Below are positions 1 through 7,366 of a stretch of DNA of 8,349 nt, one piece after another (position 1 is the first letter of the stretch; every line of letters begins with the position of its first letter). The position numbers were made by a program, and so were the translations under genes. The notes below the pieces were generated by a model. The model ran no database searches and was not told the DNA's origin. It saw only the letters and a program-made list of their open reading frames with translations. Source of the stretch: Chloroflexota bacterium (GTDB lineage: Bacteria > Chloroflexota > Anaerolineae > Anaerolineales > DRMV01); NCBI GenBank assembly GCA_013153375.1, contig JAADEN010000020.1, forward strand, positions 1-8,349. Direction: 5' to 3'.

Positions 1-2
1 GC

Positions 3-1016
3 CAGCCCCGCCAGCGCCGCCGCCTGTCCCAGGACGAGGCCCTGGCCGTCGAGGCCCAGGCCCGCCAGCGGGTGGCCGCGTTCCTGCGCGCCTGGGATGC
101 GGGCCAGGTCACCTTCCGCCAGGAGCCGCCGCCCGACATGCGCCCGCGGCTGGCCGCCGCGCTGGCCTTCGACGAAGACGCCTCGCGGGCCGACGCGGCC
201 CGCTTCGCGCAGGTCTATCGACCCATCGGCATCCTGCCGCCGGACCAATATCTGGCCGTGGTCGTGCAAATCACCGAAGGATGCGCGTTCAACACCTGCA
301 CTTTTTGCACTTTTTATCGCGGCCAGCCGTTTCGCATCAAAAGCCCTTCGCAGGTGGACGCGCACGCGCGGGCCGTGCGGGACTTTCTCGGGCCGGGCCT
401 GCCCATGCGCCGGGGCATCTTTCTGGGCGCGGCCAACGCCCTGGTCGCGCCCATGCGCCGCTTGCTGCCCGCGCTGGAAAGGGTGCGGGCCGTGTTCCCC
501 GAGCCGCGCTTCGCGGACCTGTACGCGTTCGTGGACGCGTTCAGCGGCGAGCGCAAGACGCCCGCGGACTACGCCGCGCTGGCTGCGCGCGGGCTGCGGC
601 GGGTGTACATCGGCCTGGAGAGCGGCCACGGCCCCCTGCTGCGCTTCCTGCGCAAGCCCGGCGAGCCCGACGACGCGCTGGCCGCGGTGCAGGCCATGAA
701 GGCCGCGGGGCTGAGCGTGGGCATCATCATCCTGCTGGGTGCGGGGGGACACACCTTTGCGGCCGGGCATGTGCGCGACACCATCGCGCTGCTCAACGCG
801 CTGCCCCTGGCGCGCGACGACATCCTCTACTTCTCCGAACTGGTGGTCACCCCCGACATGCCCTACGCGCACGATGCGGTGCGGGAAGGCATCCGGCCCC
901 TGAGCCCCGCGGAGCAGCGGGATCAGATGCAGGCCATCGTCCAGGGGCTGCGCTTCACCGACCCCCAGACCCGGCCCCGCATCAGCCGCTACGACATTCG
1001 CGAATTCGTATATTGA
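3..1016 (+). CDS. Radical SAM protein, 5' end cut by window edge
   Basis: This is a radical SAM enzyme of unassigned substrate. Such enzymes bind a [4Fe-4S] cluster and cleave S-adenosylmethionine to start radical chemistry. Counting from an in-frame GTG at 72, the cluster cysteines are C71, C76 and C79 (TEGCAFNTCTFCTFY). This is CX4CX2C spacing rather than the common CX3CX2C, and it is followed by an aromatic residue as usual. Further family-like segments are FLGAANAL (117-124), YIGLESG (179-185) and the glycine-rich LLGAGG (221-226), which fit strands of the partial TIM barrel. The frame is open to the left edge with helix-like coding sequence (QRRRLSQDEALAVEAQ), and the GTG has no Shine-Dalgarno, so the true start is probably outside the window. 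The stop TGA is at 1014-1016. No cobalamin-binding or TRAM domain is visible in the part seen. The fold call is secure. The reaction is unknown, and the neighbours do not reveal it. Confidence 0.88.
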   Translation, partial: QPRQRRRLSQDEALAVEAQARQRVAAFLRAWDAGQVTFRQEPPPDMRPRLAAALAFDEDASRADAARFAQVYRPIGILPPDQYLAVVVQITEGCAFNTCTFCTFYRGQPFRIKSPSQVDAHARAVRDFLGPGLPMRRGIFLGAANALVAPMRRLLPALERVRAVFPEPRFADLYAFVDAFSGERKTPADYAALAARGLRRVYIGLESGHGPLLRFLRKPGEPDDALAAVQAMKAAGLSVGIIILLGAGGHTFAAGHVRDTIALLNALPLARDDILYFSELVVTPDMPYAHDAVREGIRPLSPAEQRDQMQAIVQGLRFTDPQTRPRISRYDIREFVY

Positions 1017-1040
1017 AGCCCGGTTTCCGCGCCCGTGCGG

Positions 1041-1046
1041 TACAAT
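1041..1046 (+). promoter_or_regulatory. Possible -10 box for the sensor kinase gene
   Basis: The hexamer TACAAT lies in the 58-bp gap between the radical SAM stop and the kinase start, about 28 nt before the ATG. It matches the sigma-70 -10 consensus at five of six positions. No convincing -35 box sits at 16-18 bp upstream; a TTGAAG at 1013-1018 is 22 bp away, which is too far. The call is therefore tentative, and the kinase could also be read through from the upstream gene. Confidence 0.35.
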
Positions 1047-1062
1047 AGGAGCATCCTGATTT

Positions 1063-1068
1063 GGGGAG
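1063..1068 (+). promoter_or_regulatory. Ribosome binding site of the sensor kinase
   Basis: GGGGAG ends 6 nt before the ATG at 1075. It fixes that ATG as the start, and this start places the first hydrophobic helix at the very N-terminus of the protein. Confidence 0.7.
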
Positions 1069-1074
1069 CGCGGC

Positions 1075-4000
1075 ATGTTCCCGTTGATGCTGGTCCTGAT
1101 TTTTCTGAGCATTTCCACCGTCGTGCCTTGGGTGATTGCCGCGCTGATTTGGCGTCAGCGACGCTTCATGCCCCTGGCCGCGCCCTGGTTCGCCCTGGCC
1201 AACATCTTCGCCGGCGGCGAGGCGGTCATGTCCATGATCGCGCTCATCTCGCGCAACCCGCGCACCGTGTTCTGGGCCGAGGCGGGCTTCAACCTGAGCG
1301 CCGCGTTGACCGGCTGGGCCTTCTTCATGGCCATGTTGAGCCTCATTGCGCCGGCCCGCGGCTGGCTCTGGCCCGCGGGCGTCCTGGGCTTTCTGTTCAC
1401 CGTCCCCCCGTGGTTGGGGGCCGTGCGGCTCATGCTGCCCCGCCTGCACGAACGCGCCTACATGATCTACCACCTGGGCGACTATCCGGTCATCCGCTTC
1501 TTCGTGCGCATCCCGCCCCAGGTGGAAGTGCTCATCTTCGTGCTGCCCGGCATCGTGTTCGCGGCGGGCATGGCCCTGGCCGTGGGCGTGTACCGCAACT
1601 CCTTCGTCCGTCAGCGCATGCCCATGTCCCGCCTGGTCCTGCTGTTCCTCTTTGCCGGGGCCGTGGTGTTCACCCACTGGCTGCATCTGCGCGGCCAGGG
1701 CATCTTCGCGGCCCTGGACCCCATGCCGGCGCTGATATGGACCTTCGCCCTGGCCCTGGCCTGGCTGGTGCTCAGCCAGCACTTCGGCCTGGTCATGCCC
1801 TTCGTCGGCCCCGATGTGCTGGAACGCTCCCGGGAGGGCATCATCGTCGCCGACCGGGCCGAGCGCCTGGCCTGGTGGAACGAGACCGCGCGGCGCTGGC
1901 TGAGCCTGGGCAGCGAGGCCGCCATCGGCCGCCCCGTGCGGGAAATCCTGGCCCCCTATCCCGCGCTGCAAGAGGTGCTCGACGACCCCGAGACCGAGCC
2001 GCGCGAAGTGCGTCTGGAACACCCCGAGCGGGGCGAAGTCTTCCTGGAGGCTTATTCCCTGCTGGCCACGGGGCGCAGCGGCCTGCACATGGGCCGCACC
2101 CTCATCTTCTACGACCTCACGCCGTGGCGCAAACTCCAGCAACGCGATGCCTTTCGGGCGGAAAGCGAAAGTCTGGCCCGCGACCTGTTCGCCCTCATCG
2201 TCGAGCAGGTGCCCCTGGAGCCCGCGCTGCGCCGCGCGGCGGCCTATCTGCGGCGCCCTCTGGGACGGACGCAGCCCCAGGGGGTCGGCCTGTGGCTGCT
2301 GGACGCCGAAGCCCAGCGCCTGGAGCGCGTCGCCTGGCAAGGCGACGGCCCCGAACCCGCGGACAGCGTGGAAGCGGATCCCACCTGGTGGGCGACGGAC
2401 GCCACCCAGCCCGCGCCCGCGGCCTTGGCGTCGTCCCTGGTGCGCGTCGGCGCGCGCCACGCCTGGGCCCTGCCCCTGCGCCACGGCGAGACGCCCTTGG
2501 GCATGCTGGTGCTGGAGACCGCGGAGCCGCCCTCCGACGAAGTGCGCGCGGTGTGGCGCACCGCGGCCAACACCATCGCGCTGTTGGTGCGCCGCCGAAG
2601 GGACGCGCAGCGCCTGCACCTCATGCAGGCCGTGTACGAGAACATCCAGGAGATCGTCATCGTCTTCGATGCCCACGGTTTCGTGCTCGACCACAACCCC
2701 GCGGCCGCCCGCTGGTGGGGCACGGACGCGCTGAAGGGCCGCCACGGCGAGGAGATCCTGCCCGTGGACGCGGAACTGCGCGCCCAGATCATGGACACCC
2801 TGGCCCAGCGCGGCATGTGGATGGGCACCTTGGAGACCACGCTGCCCTCGGGCCAGGCGGCCATCGTGGAGATGAGCCTGGTGCGCATGCCCGAAACCGT
2901 GGGGGAGATGGGCGTCGCGGTGATCCGCGATGTCACCGAACGCGAGCGCCTGCGCCAAGACCTGGAGCGCCAAAAGACCTTCCTGGAGGATTTGCTGCGC
3001 ATCGGGCGCACCCTCCTGGCCGCGCCCCTCTCGGTCAGCGAGACCTGGCGCGCGGTGCTGCGGGTGGGCCAAGACCTGTTGGACGCTTCCAACGCCTCCC
3101 TCATCCTGGTGGACGAAAACCTGCGCGTGACCGAGTTCTTCGTCGAGGAGGAGATTCGTCTGCCCCAGGAAGCCTATCAGTCCATGGCCCAAGAGGTCAT
3201 TGACCGCGGCTTCGCGGGTCAGGCCCTGCGGGCCCGGCGGATTCTGTACACGCCGGATGTGGAGCACGACCCGCGCTGGATCTACGCGGAAACGCTGCCG
3301 TGGCGCTCGGTGGTCTCGGTGCCCTTGTTCTACCAAGAGCGCCCCTTGGGCGTGATGACCTTCTCGTCGGAGCAGAAGCACCACTTCCGCCCCGAGCATC
3401 TGCGCTTGCTCGACGCCGCGGCCGACATGATCGCCCTGGCCGTGTACAACGCCCGCCTGTACGAAGAGCAATTCCGCCTGGGCCGCGAACTGCTGCGGGC
3501 CAAGGAAGAGGCCGAGGATCTGCGCCGCCGCCAGGAGACCTTCTTCGCCAACCTGAGCCACGAAATGCGCACCCCCTTGCAGGCCATCTTGGGGTATCTG
3601 GAATGGCTGCGCATGGCCGCGGAGGGCTGCTCGCCCTACGACGCGGAATTGCAACAAATCGAGGCCGCGGCCCAACGCTTGTTGTCCATCGTCAATTTGA
3701 TGCTGGAATATCGCCGCAGCCAGGAAGACGACCGCCTCTTGCTCGAAACCTTCCCCCTGGCCGAGGTGGTGGACGAGGTGCGCAGTCTGGTCGCGCCCCT
3801 GGCCCGGCGCAACAACGACCGCCTGGAGGTCGATCTGGAGCCCGAGGACTTGACCCTGCACTCCGATCGCCAAAAGGTGCTGCACATCCTGCTCAACCTG
3901 GTCAGCAACGCCATCAAGTTCACCGAAAACGGCCGCGTGGTCATCCGCGGCCGGGTGGAGACCGACGACCAGGGCCGAGAGTGGGTGCGCCTGGAGGTCG

Positions 4001-4251
4001 AAGACACGGGGATCGGCATTCCCGCCGACGCGTTGAGCACCATCTTTGAACCCTTCCGCCAGGCCGAGGGCGAGGCCACCCGACGGCGGGGCGGCACCGG
4101 CCTGGGCCTGGCCCTGGTCAAACGCTATACCGAACGCTTGGGCGGGCGGGTGGAAGTGCACAGCCGCGTGGGCCAGGGCTCGCGCTTCGTGGTGCACCTC
4201 CCCCGCGTGCTCACGAACGAACCTCCCGCAAGCGAGGAGTCTGCTTCATGA
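1075..4251 (+). CDS. 7TM-PAS-GAF-PAS-GAF sensor histidine kinase
   Basis: This 1058-residue membrane sensor kinase should autophosphorylate a histidine and pass the phosphate to a response regulator. About seven hydrophobic helices fill residues 1-240 (roughly 2-25, 36-57, 66-92, 97-116, 151-171, 184-203 and 217-240), resembling the 7TM N-terminal region of some histidine kinases. A PAS-like domain follows (about 245-350), then a weak GAF-like region (366-506), a second PAS (514-623, ending VIRDVTERERL), a short coil and a clearer GAF (638-795). A coiled linker leads into HisKA with the phospho-acceptor H829 in LSHEMRTPLQ. The ATPase domain has the N box LNLVSNAIKFTENG (940-953), DTGIGIP (977-983), FEPF (991-994) and GGTGLGLALV (1006-1015). 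All core catalytic motifs are intact. There is no receiver domain and no response regulator nearby. C852 is the only cysteine seen, so neither GAF domain has a bilin-type cysteine. The signal is unknown. Confidence 0.95.
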   Translation: MFPLMLVLIFLSISTVVPWVIAALIWRQRRFMPLAAPWFALANIFAGGEAVMSMIALISRNPRTVFWAEAGFNLSAALTGWAFFMAMLSLIAPARGWLWPAGVLGFLFTVPPWLGAVRLMLPRLHERAYMIYHLGDYPVIRFFVRIPPQVEVLIFVLPGIVFAAGMALAVGVYRNSFVRQRMPMSRLVLLFLFAGAVVFTHWLHLRGQGIFAALDPMPALIWTFALALAWLVLSQHFGLVMPFVGPDVLERSREGIIVADRAERLAWWNETARRWLSLGSEAAIGRPVREILAPYPALQEVLDDPETEPREVRLEHPERGEVFLEAYSLLATGRSGLHMGRTLIFYDLTPWRKLQQRDAFRAESESLARDLFALIVEQVPLEPALRRAAAYLRRPLGRTQPQGVGLWLLDAEAQRLERVAWQGDGPEPADSVEADPTWWATDATQPAPAALASSLVRVGARHAWALPLRHGETPLGMLVLETAEPPSDEVRAVWRTAANTIALLVRRRRDAQRLHLMQAVYENIQEIVIVFDAHGFVLDHNPAAARWWGTDALKGRHGEEILPVDAELRAQIMDTLAQRGMWMGTLETTLPSGQAAIVEMSLVRMPETVGEMGVAVIRDVTERERLRQDLERQKTFLEDLLRIGRTLLAAPLSVSETWRAVLRVGQDLLDASNASLILVDENLRVTEFFVEEEIRLPQEAYQSMAQEVIDRGFAGQALRARRILYTPDVEHDPRWIYAETLPWRSVVSVPLFYQERPLGVMTFSSEQKHHFRPEHLRLLDAAADMIALAVYNARLYEEQFRLGRELLRAKEEAEDLRRRQETFFANLSHEMRTPLQAILGYLEWLRMAAEGCSPYDAELQQIEAAAQRLLSIVNLMLEYRRSQEDDRLLLETFPLAEVVDEVRSLVAPLARRNNDRLEVDLEPEDLTLHSDRQKVLHILLNLVSNAIKFTENGRVVIRGRVETDDQGREWVRLEVEDTGIGIPADALSTIFEPFRQAEGEATRRRGGTGLGLALVKRYTERLGGRVEVHSRVGQGSRFVVHLPRVLTNEPPASEESAS
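4234..4239 (+). promoter_or_regulatory. Ribosome binding site of the DUF4230 gene
   Basis: GAGGAG lies inside the last codons of the kinase gene and ends 8 nt before the ATG at 4248. It supports the start within the ATGA overlap and suggests translational coupling of the two genes. Confidence 0.65.
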
Positions 4252-4934
4252 ACGGAATCAAAGGCTGGATTTTGGTGTTGGGCGTGCTGGCCCTGGTGGC
4301 CTGGGGCGTGCAACAGGTCACTCAGGAGGTGAGCAACCTGGGTCAGGCCGTGATGCCCGTGCGCGACATGCAAGGCGCGCTGAGCACCCAGGTGGCCCAG
4401 GTGTTGCATCCCACCCCCACGGTGGTGCCCGACCCGGTGACCATCGTGCACCAGGTGCGCCAACTGGCCCGCCTGGAGACGGTGCAATACACCATCGAGA
4501 AGGTGGTCACCGCGGAAGCGGGCCAGGAAGGGCTTTGGGGCACCCTGTTCGGCGACCGCTTGCTCTTCGTGGCCCACGGTGTGGTGATCGCGGGGGTGGA
4601 CTTGAGCAAACTGAAGCCCGAGGATCTGTGGATTCAGGACGGCGTGCTCTATGTGCGCCTGCCCGAGCCCGAGGTCTTCGTCGCCACCCTGGACAACGAA
4701 AAGTCGTATGTTTACGACCGCGACACCGGCCTGCTGACCAAGGGCCAGGTGGATTTGGAGACCCTGGCCCGCCAGGTCGCGGAGCAGGCCATCCTGGAAG
4801 CCGCGCTGGAGGACGGCATTCTGGAGCAGGCGCGGGCCAACGCGGAGGTCTTCCTGAGCCGTTTGTTCGCGCAATTGGGTTTCGAGCGCGTGGTGTTCGT
4901 GTACGCCACGCCGACGCCGAGCGCGCCGCGCTGA
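4248..4934 (+). CDS. DUF4230-like membrane-anchored protein
   Basis: This 228-residue protein of unknown function has one N-terminal hydrophobic helix (about residues 6-23) with little before it. This suggests an anchored protein whose body lies outside the membrane, probably on the outer face. A Pro/Thr spacer (HPTPTVVPDP, 54-63) joins the anchor to a domain beginning near LARLETVQYTIEKVV (73-87). The stretches VIAGVDLSKL (113-122) and LYVRLPEPEV (134-143) recall DUF4230, in which a conserved GVDLs is followed by a strand with LP.pe. A helical segment (about 168-210) and a strand FERVVFVYA (212-220) follow, then a short tail TPTPSAPR. The ATG overlaps the kinase stop as ATGA, so the two proteins are likely made together. 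A role as accessory or substrate of the kinase is only a guess. The family assignment is from memory of its motifs. Confidence 0.75.
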   Translation: MNGIKGWILVLGVLALVAWGVQQVTQEVSNLGQAVMPVRDMQGALSTQVAQVLHPTPTVVPDPVTIVHQVRQLARLETVQYTIEKVVTAEAGQEGLWGTLFGDRLLFVAHGVVIAGVDLSKLKPEDLWIQDGVLYVRLPEPEVFVATLDNEKSYVYDRDTGLLTKGQVDLETLARQVAEQAILEAALEDGILEQARANAEVFLSRLFAQLGFERVVFVYATPTPSAPR

Positions 4935-4940
4935 TCCGAC

Positions 4941-6386
4941 CTACCCCGCCGCGGGGGACACCGCCACGGCCGCGAAGTGCTCCTCTTCGAGGCGCGCCGC
5001 GGTGGTGGGCGGCAGGCGCAGGTAGGCCATGAGCGCGGGGTACACGCCCGCCAGTTCCTCGGCCATGCGCAGAGCCACCCGCCGGATGGAAAAGTGCGCG
5101 TTGGCCGCGCTGCGCAGTTCCAGCAGGTGGAAGGCCTCGCGCAGGTTCAGCGTGGCCAGCACCCGGCGGTTGTACGCGTTGGGCACCACATACGCGGCCA
5201 CCTCGGGCCCCAGCGCGGCGGCCAGACGCCGGTAGGTCCGCGCCGCGGCGTCCATGGCCTCCCGATAGGCGTCCATCAGCCCCACTTCACACAGCAAACG
5301 CGGCACCGCGTACCCCAAATCCACCCCCAGGCGCTGGGGCAAGGGTGTCATCATGCGATGACGCTTGAACTCGTAGTACGCGCCCTGGTCCATGACCAAA
5401 TCCCAGGTGGTGGAGGCCACCTCCAGGGCCCGCGGGGGCGCGTCGTGCTCGCCGCGGGCGGCCAGCAGGTCCGCGGCCAGTTCCGCGCGGCCCGCGGCGT
5501 CCAGGCCCCGCACATGGGCCTCGTAAGCCGCGTAAGGCCCCCGGCCAGCGTGGGTCAGGGCCGCGGCCAGCACCCGCACCTCGCCGTCGGGGTCGTAGTG
5601 CACCAGGTGCACGGGGTTTGGGGGGAAGCCTTCGGGAGCGGGCACGGCCTGGCTGCGCGCGGCCCAGGTCGTCCGCAGGGTCGCCCGATACGCGTTGGGC
5701 TCCGCGTAGCGCACCAGGGTGGGCGTCTCGGCCAGGGCCACCTCTTTGATGCGCTGGGCCAGTTGCCGCACCTCGGCCAGGGGATGGGCCAGCCACTTGC
5801 GCAGCGAATGGGCCAGCAGCCGGGCGTTGATGGTGATGCCCACATTGGCCACCGCAGCCGCGGGCAGCAAGAAACGGGCCACATCCGCGAACTTGGAACG
5901 CACCCGCCGATCCCAGCGGGCCTCGGACTCGCCCTCACGGCGGGGGTGGCGGCGGGCGATGGCCGCGCGCAGCGGCTCCCAGGCCCGCTCGTAGGTGTCC
6001 ACCAGCAACCGCAGCGTGGCCTCGTAGTCCGCGCGCAGGGGATGCGCCTCCAGTTCGGGCGGGGTCACGAACGCGTCCGCATCCCAACGCTGGTAGCGGG
6101 TGGACTTTTCGGTGTAGGAGGCCAGGCGGGGCTCCTCCAGAGCCTCCACGGCCAGCCGGGACGCGCCTTCGACCGCGATGTGCAACACCGCGTGCTCGGC
6201 CACGGACGCGTGGCCGTAGCCCACCACCCACTTCTCGTGGAAGCGGCGGCTTTGGTCCGCGTTGAGTTCGGCGGCGATGGCGTCGAAGGGCTCAGGCGAG
6301 CGGGAGGTCTTGGCGAAGGCGACCGCAATGACTTCAGGCGGGTAGGTCTTGGGACTCAGAAGGTACACGCGCGGACGCACGGACAT
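4941..6386 (-). CDS. Tandem-domain ThyX-like protein (FAD-dependent thymidylate synthase family)
   Basis: ThyX makes dTMP from dUMP using methylene-tetrahydrofolate, FAD and NADPH. ThyX is usually about 220-260 residues and tetrameric, whereas this protein has 481 and appears to hold two ThyX-like halves. The N-terminal half has GHASVAEH (58-65), EPRLASYTEKSTRY (85-98) where RHR-x7-S would lie, and a helical INARLLAHSLRKW followed by AEVRQLAQRI (204-213). The C-terminal half has RHRMMTPLPQR (342-352), LATLNLREAFHLLELR (410-425) and AHFSIRRVALRM (430-441). The first half thus has EPR in place of RHR but keeps E93, S95 and R97. The second keeps RHR but has Pro and Arg where Glu and Ser belong. 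The start at 6386 is chosen because GGAGGT lies 8 nt upstream; another ATG at 6416 has no such support. The gene overlaps ribF by 53 nt. Membership in the family is clear. Whether it makes dTMP is not shown, so no gene symbol is given. Confidence 0.87.
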   Translation of the reverse strand: MSVRPRVYLLSPKTYPPEVIAVAFAKTSRSPEPFDAIAAELNADQSRRFHEKWVVGYGHASVAEHAVLHIAVEGASRLAVEALEEPRLASYTEKSTRYQRWDADAFVTPPELEAHPLRADYEATLRLLVDTYERAWEPLRAAIARRHPRREGESEARWDRRVRSKFADVARFLLPAAAVANVGITINARLLAHSLRKWLAHPLAEVRQLAQRIKEVALAETPTLVRYAEPNAYRATLRTTWAARSQAVPAPEGFPPNPVHLVHYDPDGEVRVLAAALTHAGRGPYAAYEAHVRGLDAAGRAELAADLLAARGEHDAPPRALEVASTTWDLVMDQGAYYEFKRHRMMTPLPQRLGVDLGYAVPRLLCEVGLMDAYREAMDAAARTYRRLAAALGPEVAAYVVPNAYNRRVLATLNLREAFHLLELRSAANAHFSIRRVALRMAEELAGVYPALMAYLRLPPTTAARLEEEHFAAVAVSPAAG

Positions 6387-7326
6387 GGGACAACACCTCC
6401 CGGGCCCGCTGCACATCGCGGGCGATCTGGGCGCGCAGCGCGTCCACCGAGGGGAAGGAGCGCTCTTCCCGCAGGCGCTGCACGAATTCGAGACGCAGGC
6501 GTTGGCCGTACAAATCGCCCTGAAAGTCGAGCAGGTGCGCTTCGACCTGGGGGCGCGCCGCGGCGCCGAAGGTGGGCCGATAGCCGATGTTGACCACCGC
6601 GGGTTGGGGCTGGTCCGCGACCCAGGCCCAGGCGGCGTACACCCCGCGCGCGGGCAGGGCTTTGCGCGGATCCAGGGCCAGATTGGCCGTCGGGAAGCCC
6701 AAGCGCCGCCCGCGCGCGTCGCCCCGCACCACGGGGCCCTGCACTGCGTACCAGCGGCCCAGGAGTTGGGCGGCCCGCGCCACCCGGCCCTGGGCCAGGG
6801 CCTCCCGGATGCGGCTGGACGACACGATGCCCAGGCCGGGCACGGTCACGGGGCCCACCACCCGCACCTCGTAGCCCAACGCCTCGCCCCAGGCCCGCAA
6901 CGCGGGCACATCCCCCTCGCGGTTACGGCCCAGCGCGAAGTTGTAGCCCACGCACAGGCACGGGAAGCGCAGCCGCGCGTGCAGGTCTTCGATGAACGCG
7001 CGTCCCGGCCGCGCGGCCAGGTCGCGGTCGAAGGGCAGGAGCAGCACCCCGTGCGCGCCGTGCTGGGCCAGCAGGGCGACCTTTTCGTCGGCCAGGGTGA
7101 GGTAGAAGTTCTCGTGCTTGCCCCGCAGCACCGCGCGCGGCAAGGGATCGAAAGTGACCACCACGGGCCGGGCCTGATATTCGCGCGCGGCCTGACGCAA
7201 CACGGCCAGCAGGGCCTGATGGCCGCGGTGCACGCCGTCGAAGCCGCCGATGGTCACCACGGCCCGCCACGGAGGCAGTTCTTCGAAAGTGCGCCAGACC
7301 GGGATGGGAGCAGCGTCGGTGTTCAT
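6334..7326 (-). CDS. ribF: Bifunctional riboflavin kinase / FAD synthetase RibF
   Basis: RibF phosphorylates riboflavin to FMN and adenylylates FMN to FAD in the cytoplasm. This 330-residue version has the normal two-domain layout and length (about 310-330). The N-terminal nucleotidyltransferase domain carries GGFDGVHRGHQ (27-37) with the HxGH motif and VSSSRIREAL (168-177), matching the SSxxIR motif of FAD synthetases. The C-terminal riboflavin kinase domain carries GRRLGFPTANL (206-216), GVYAAW (228-233), NIGYRPTF (246-253), EAHLLDF (262-268) and LRLEFVQRLREE (277-288). The ATG at 7326 is chosen because it leaves 26 residues before GGFDG, as usual. It has no clear Shine-Dalgarno; the frame stays open to an ATG at 7395, but that start would run back into the thioredoxin gene and adds an Arg-rich stretch. 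The last 17 codons overlap the ThyX-like gene, and the C-terminal tail beyond about 315 is not conserved-looking. Confidence 0.95.
   Translation of the reverse strand: MNTDAAPIPVWRTFEELPPWRAVVTIGGFDGVHRGHQALLAVLRQAAREYQARPVVVTFDPLPRAVLRGKHENFYLTLADEKVALLAQHGAHGVLLLPFDRDLAARPGRAFIEDLHARLRFPCLCVGYNFALGRNREGDVPALRAWGEALGYEVRVVGPVTVPGLGIVSSSRIREALAQGRVARAAQLLGRWYAVQGPVVRGDARGRRLGFPTANLALDPRKALPARGVYAAWAWVADQPQPAVVNIGYRPTFGAAARPQVEAHLLDFQGDLYGQRLRLEFVQRLREERSFPSVDALRAQIARDVQRAREVLSHVRASARVPSESQDLPA
6395..6400 (-). promoter_or_regulatory. Shine-Dalgarno of the ThyX-like gene, inside ribF
   Basis: On the minus strand this reads GGAGGT, a near-perfect anti-16S match, 8 nt before the ATG at 6386. It lies within the ribF coding sequence and decides between the ATG at 6386 and the in-frame ATG at 6416, whose ten extra residues (MCSGPGRCCP) do not resemble ThyX. 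Confidence 0.8.
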
Positions 7327-7336
7327 GCCACGAATC

Positions 7337-7361
7337 AAAACGCGGGGCTGCACGCCCCGCG
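7337..7361 (-). terminator. Intrinsic terminator-like hairpin after thioredoxin
   Basis: On the minus strand an 8-bp perfect GC stem (CGCGGGGC, loop GTGCA, GCCCCGCG) is followed directly by TTTT. It begins 5 nt after the thioredoxin stop and ends 10 nt before the ribF ATG. The form is that of a Rho-independent terminator with a short T-run. Because ribF follows at once, it may act as a partial terminator or may set ribF expression. Confidence 0.6.
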
Positions 7362-7366
7362 CGGCG

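Noticed and set aside
1035..3203. Plus-strand open frame of 722 codons overlapping the kinase
   Set aside because: Out-of-frame shadow of the kinase, composed mainly of Arg, Pro, Gly and Ala with no motif.
982..4197. Minus-strand open frame of 1071 codons antisense to the sensor kinase
   Set aside because: Its product is rich in His, Gln, Gly and Ala without any domain, as expected for the reverse complement of a G/C-ending coding sequence. The plus-strand kinase has full catalytic motifs.
4944..4956. Small palindrome CCCCGCCGCGGGG near the convergent gene ends, considered as a bidirectional terminator
   Set aside because: The stem is only 5 bp with a 3-nt loop, lies inside the ThyX-like coding end, and has no T-run on either side.
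6387..6416. N-terminal extension of the ThyX-like protein from the ATG at 6416
   Set aside because: The ten extra residues overlap the Shine-Dalgarno of the ATG at 6386, do not look like ThyX, and no ribosome binding site supports the longer form.
4977..6593. Plus-strand open frame of 538 codons antisense to the ThyX-like gene
   Set aside because: Low-complexity Gly/Gln/His/Arg product. The minus strand encodes recognisable ThyX-like halves with a strong Shine-Dalgarno.
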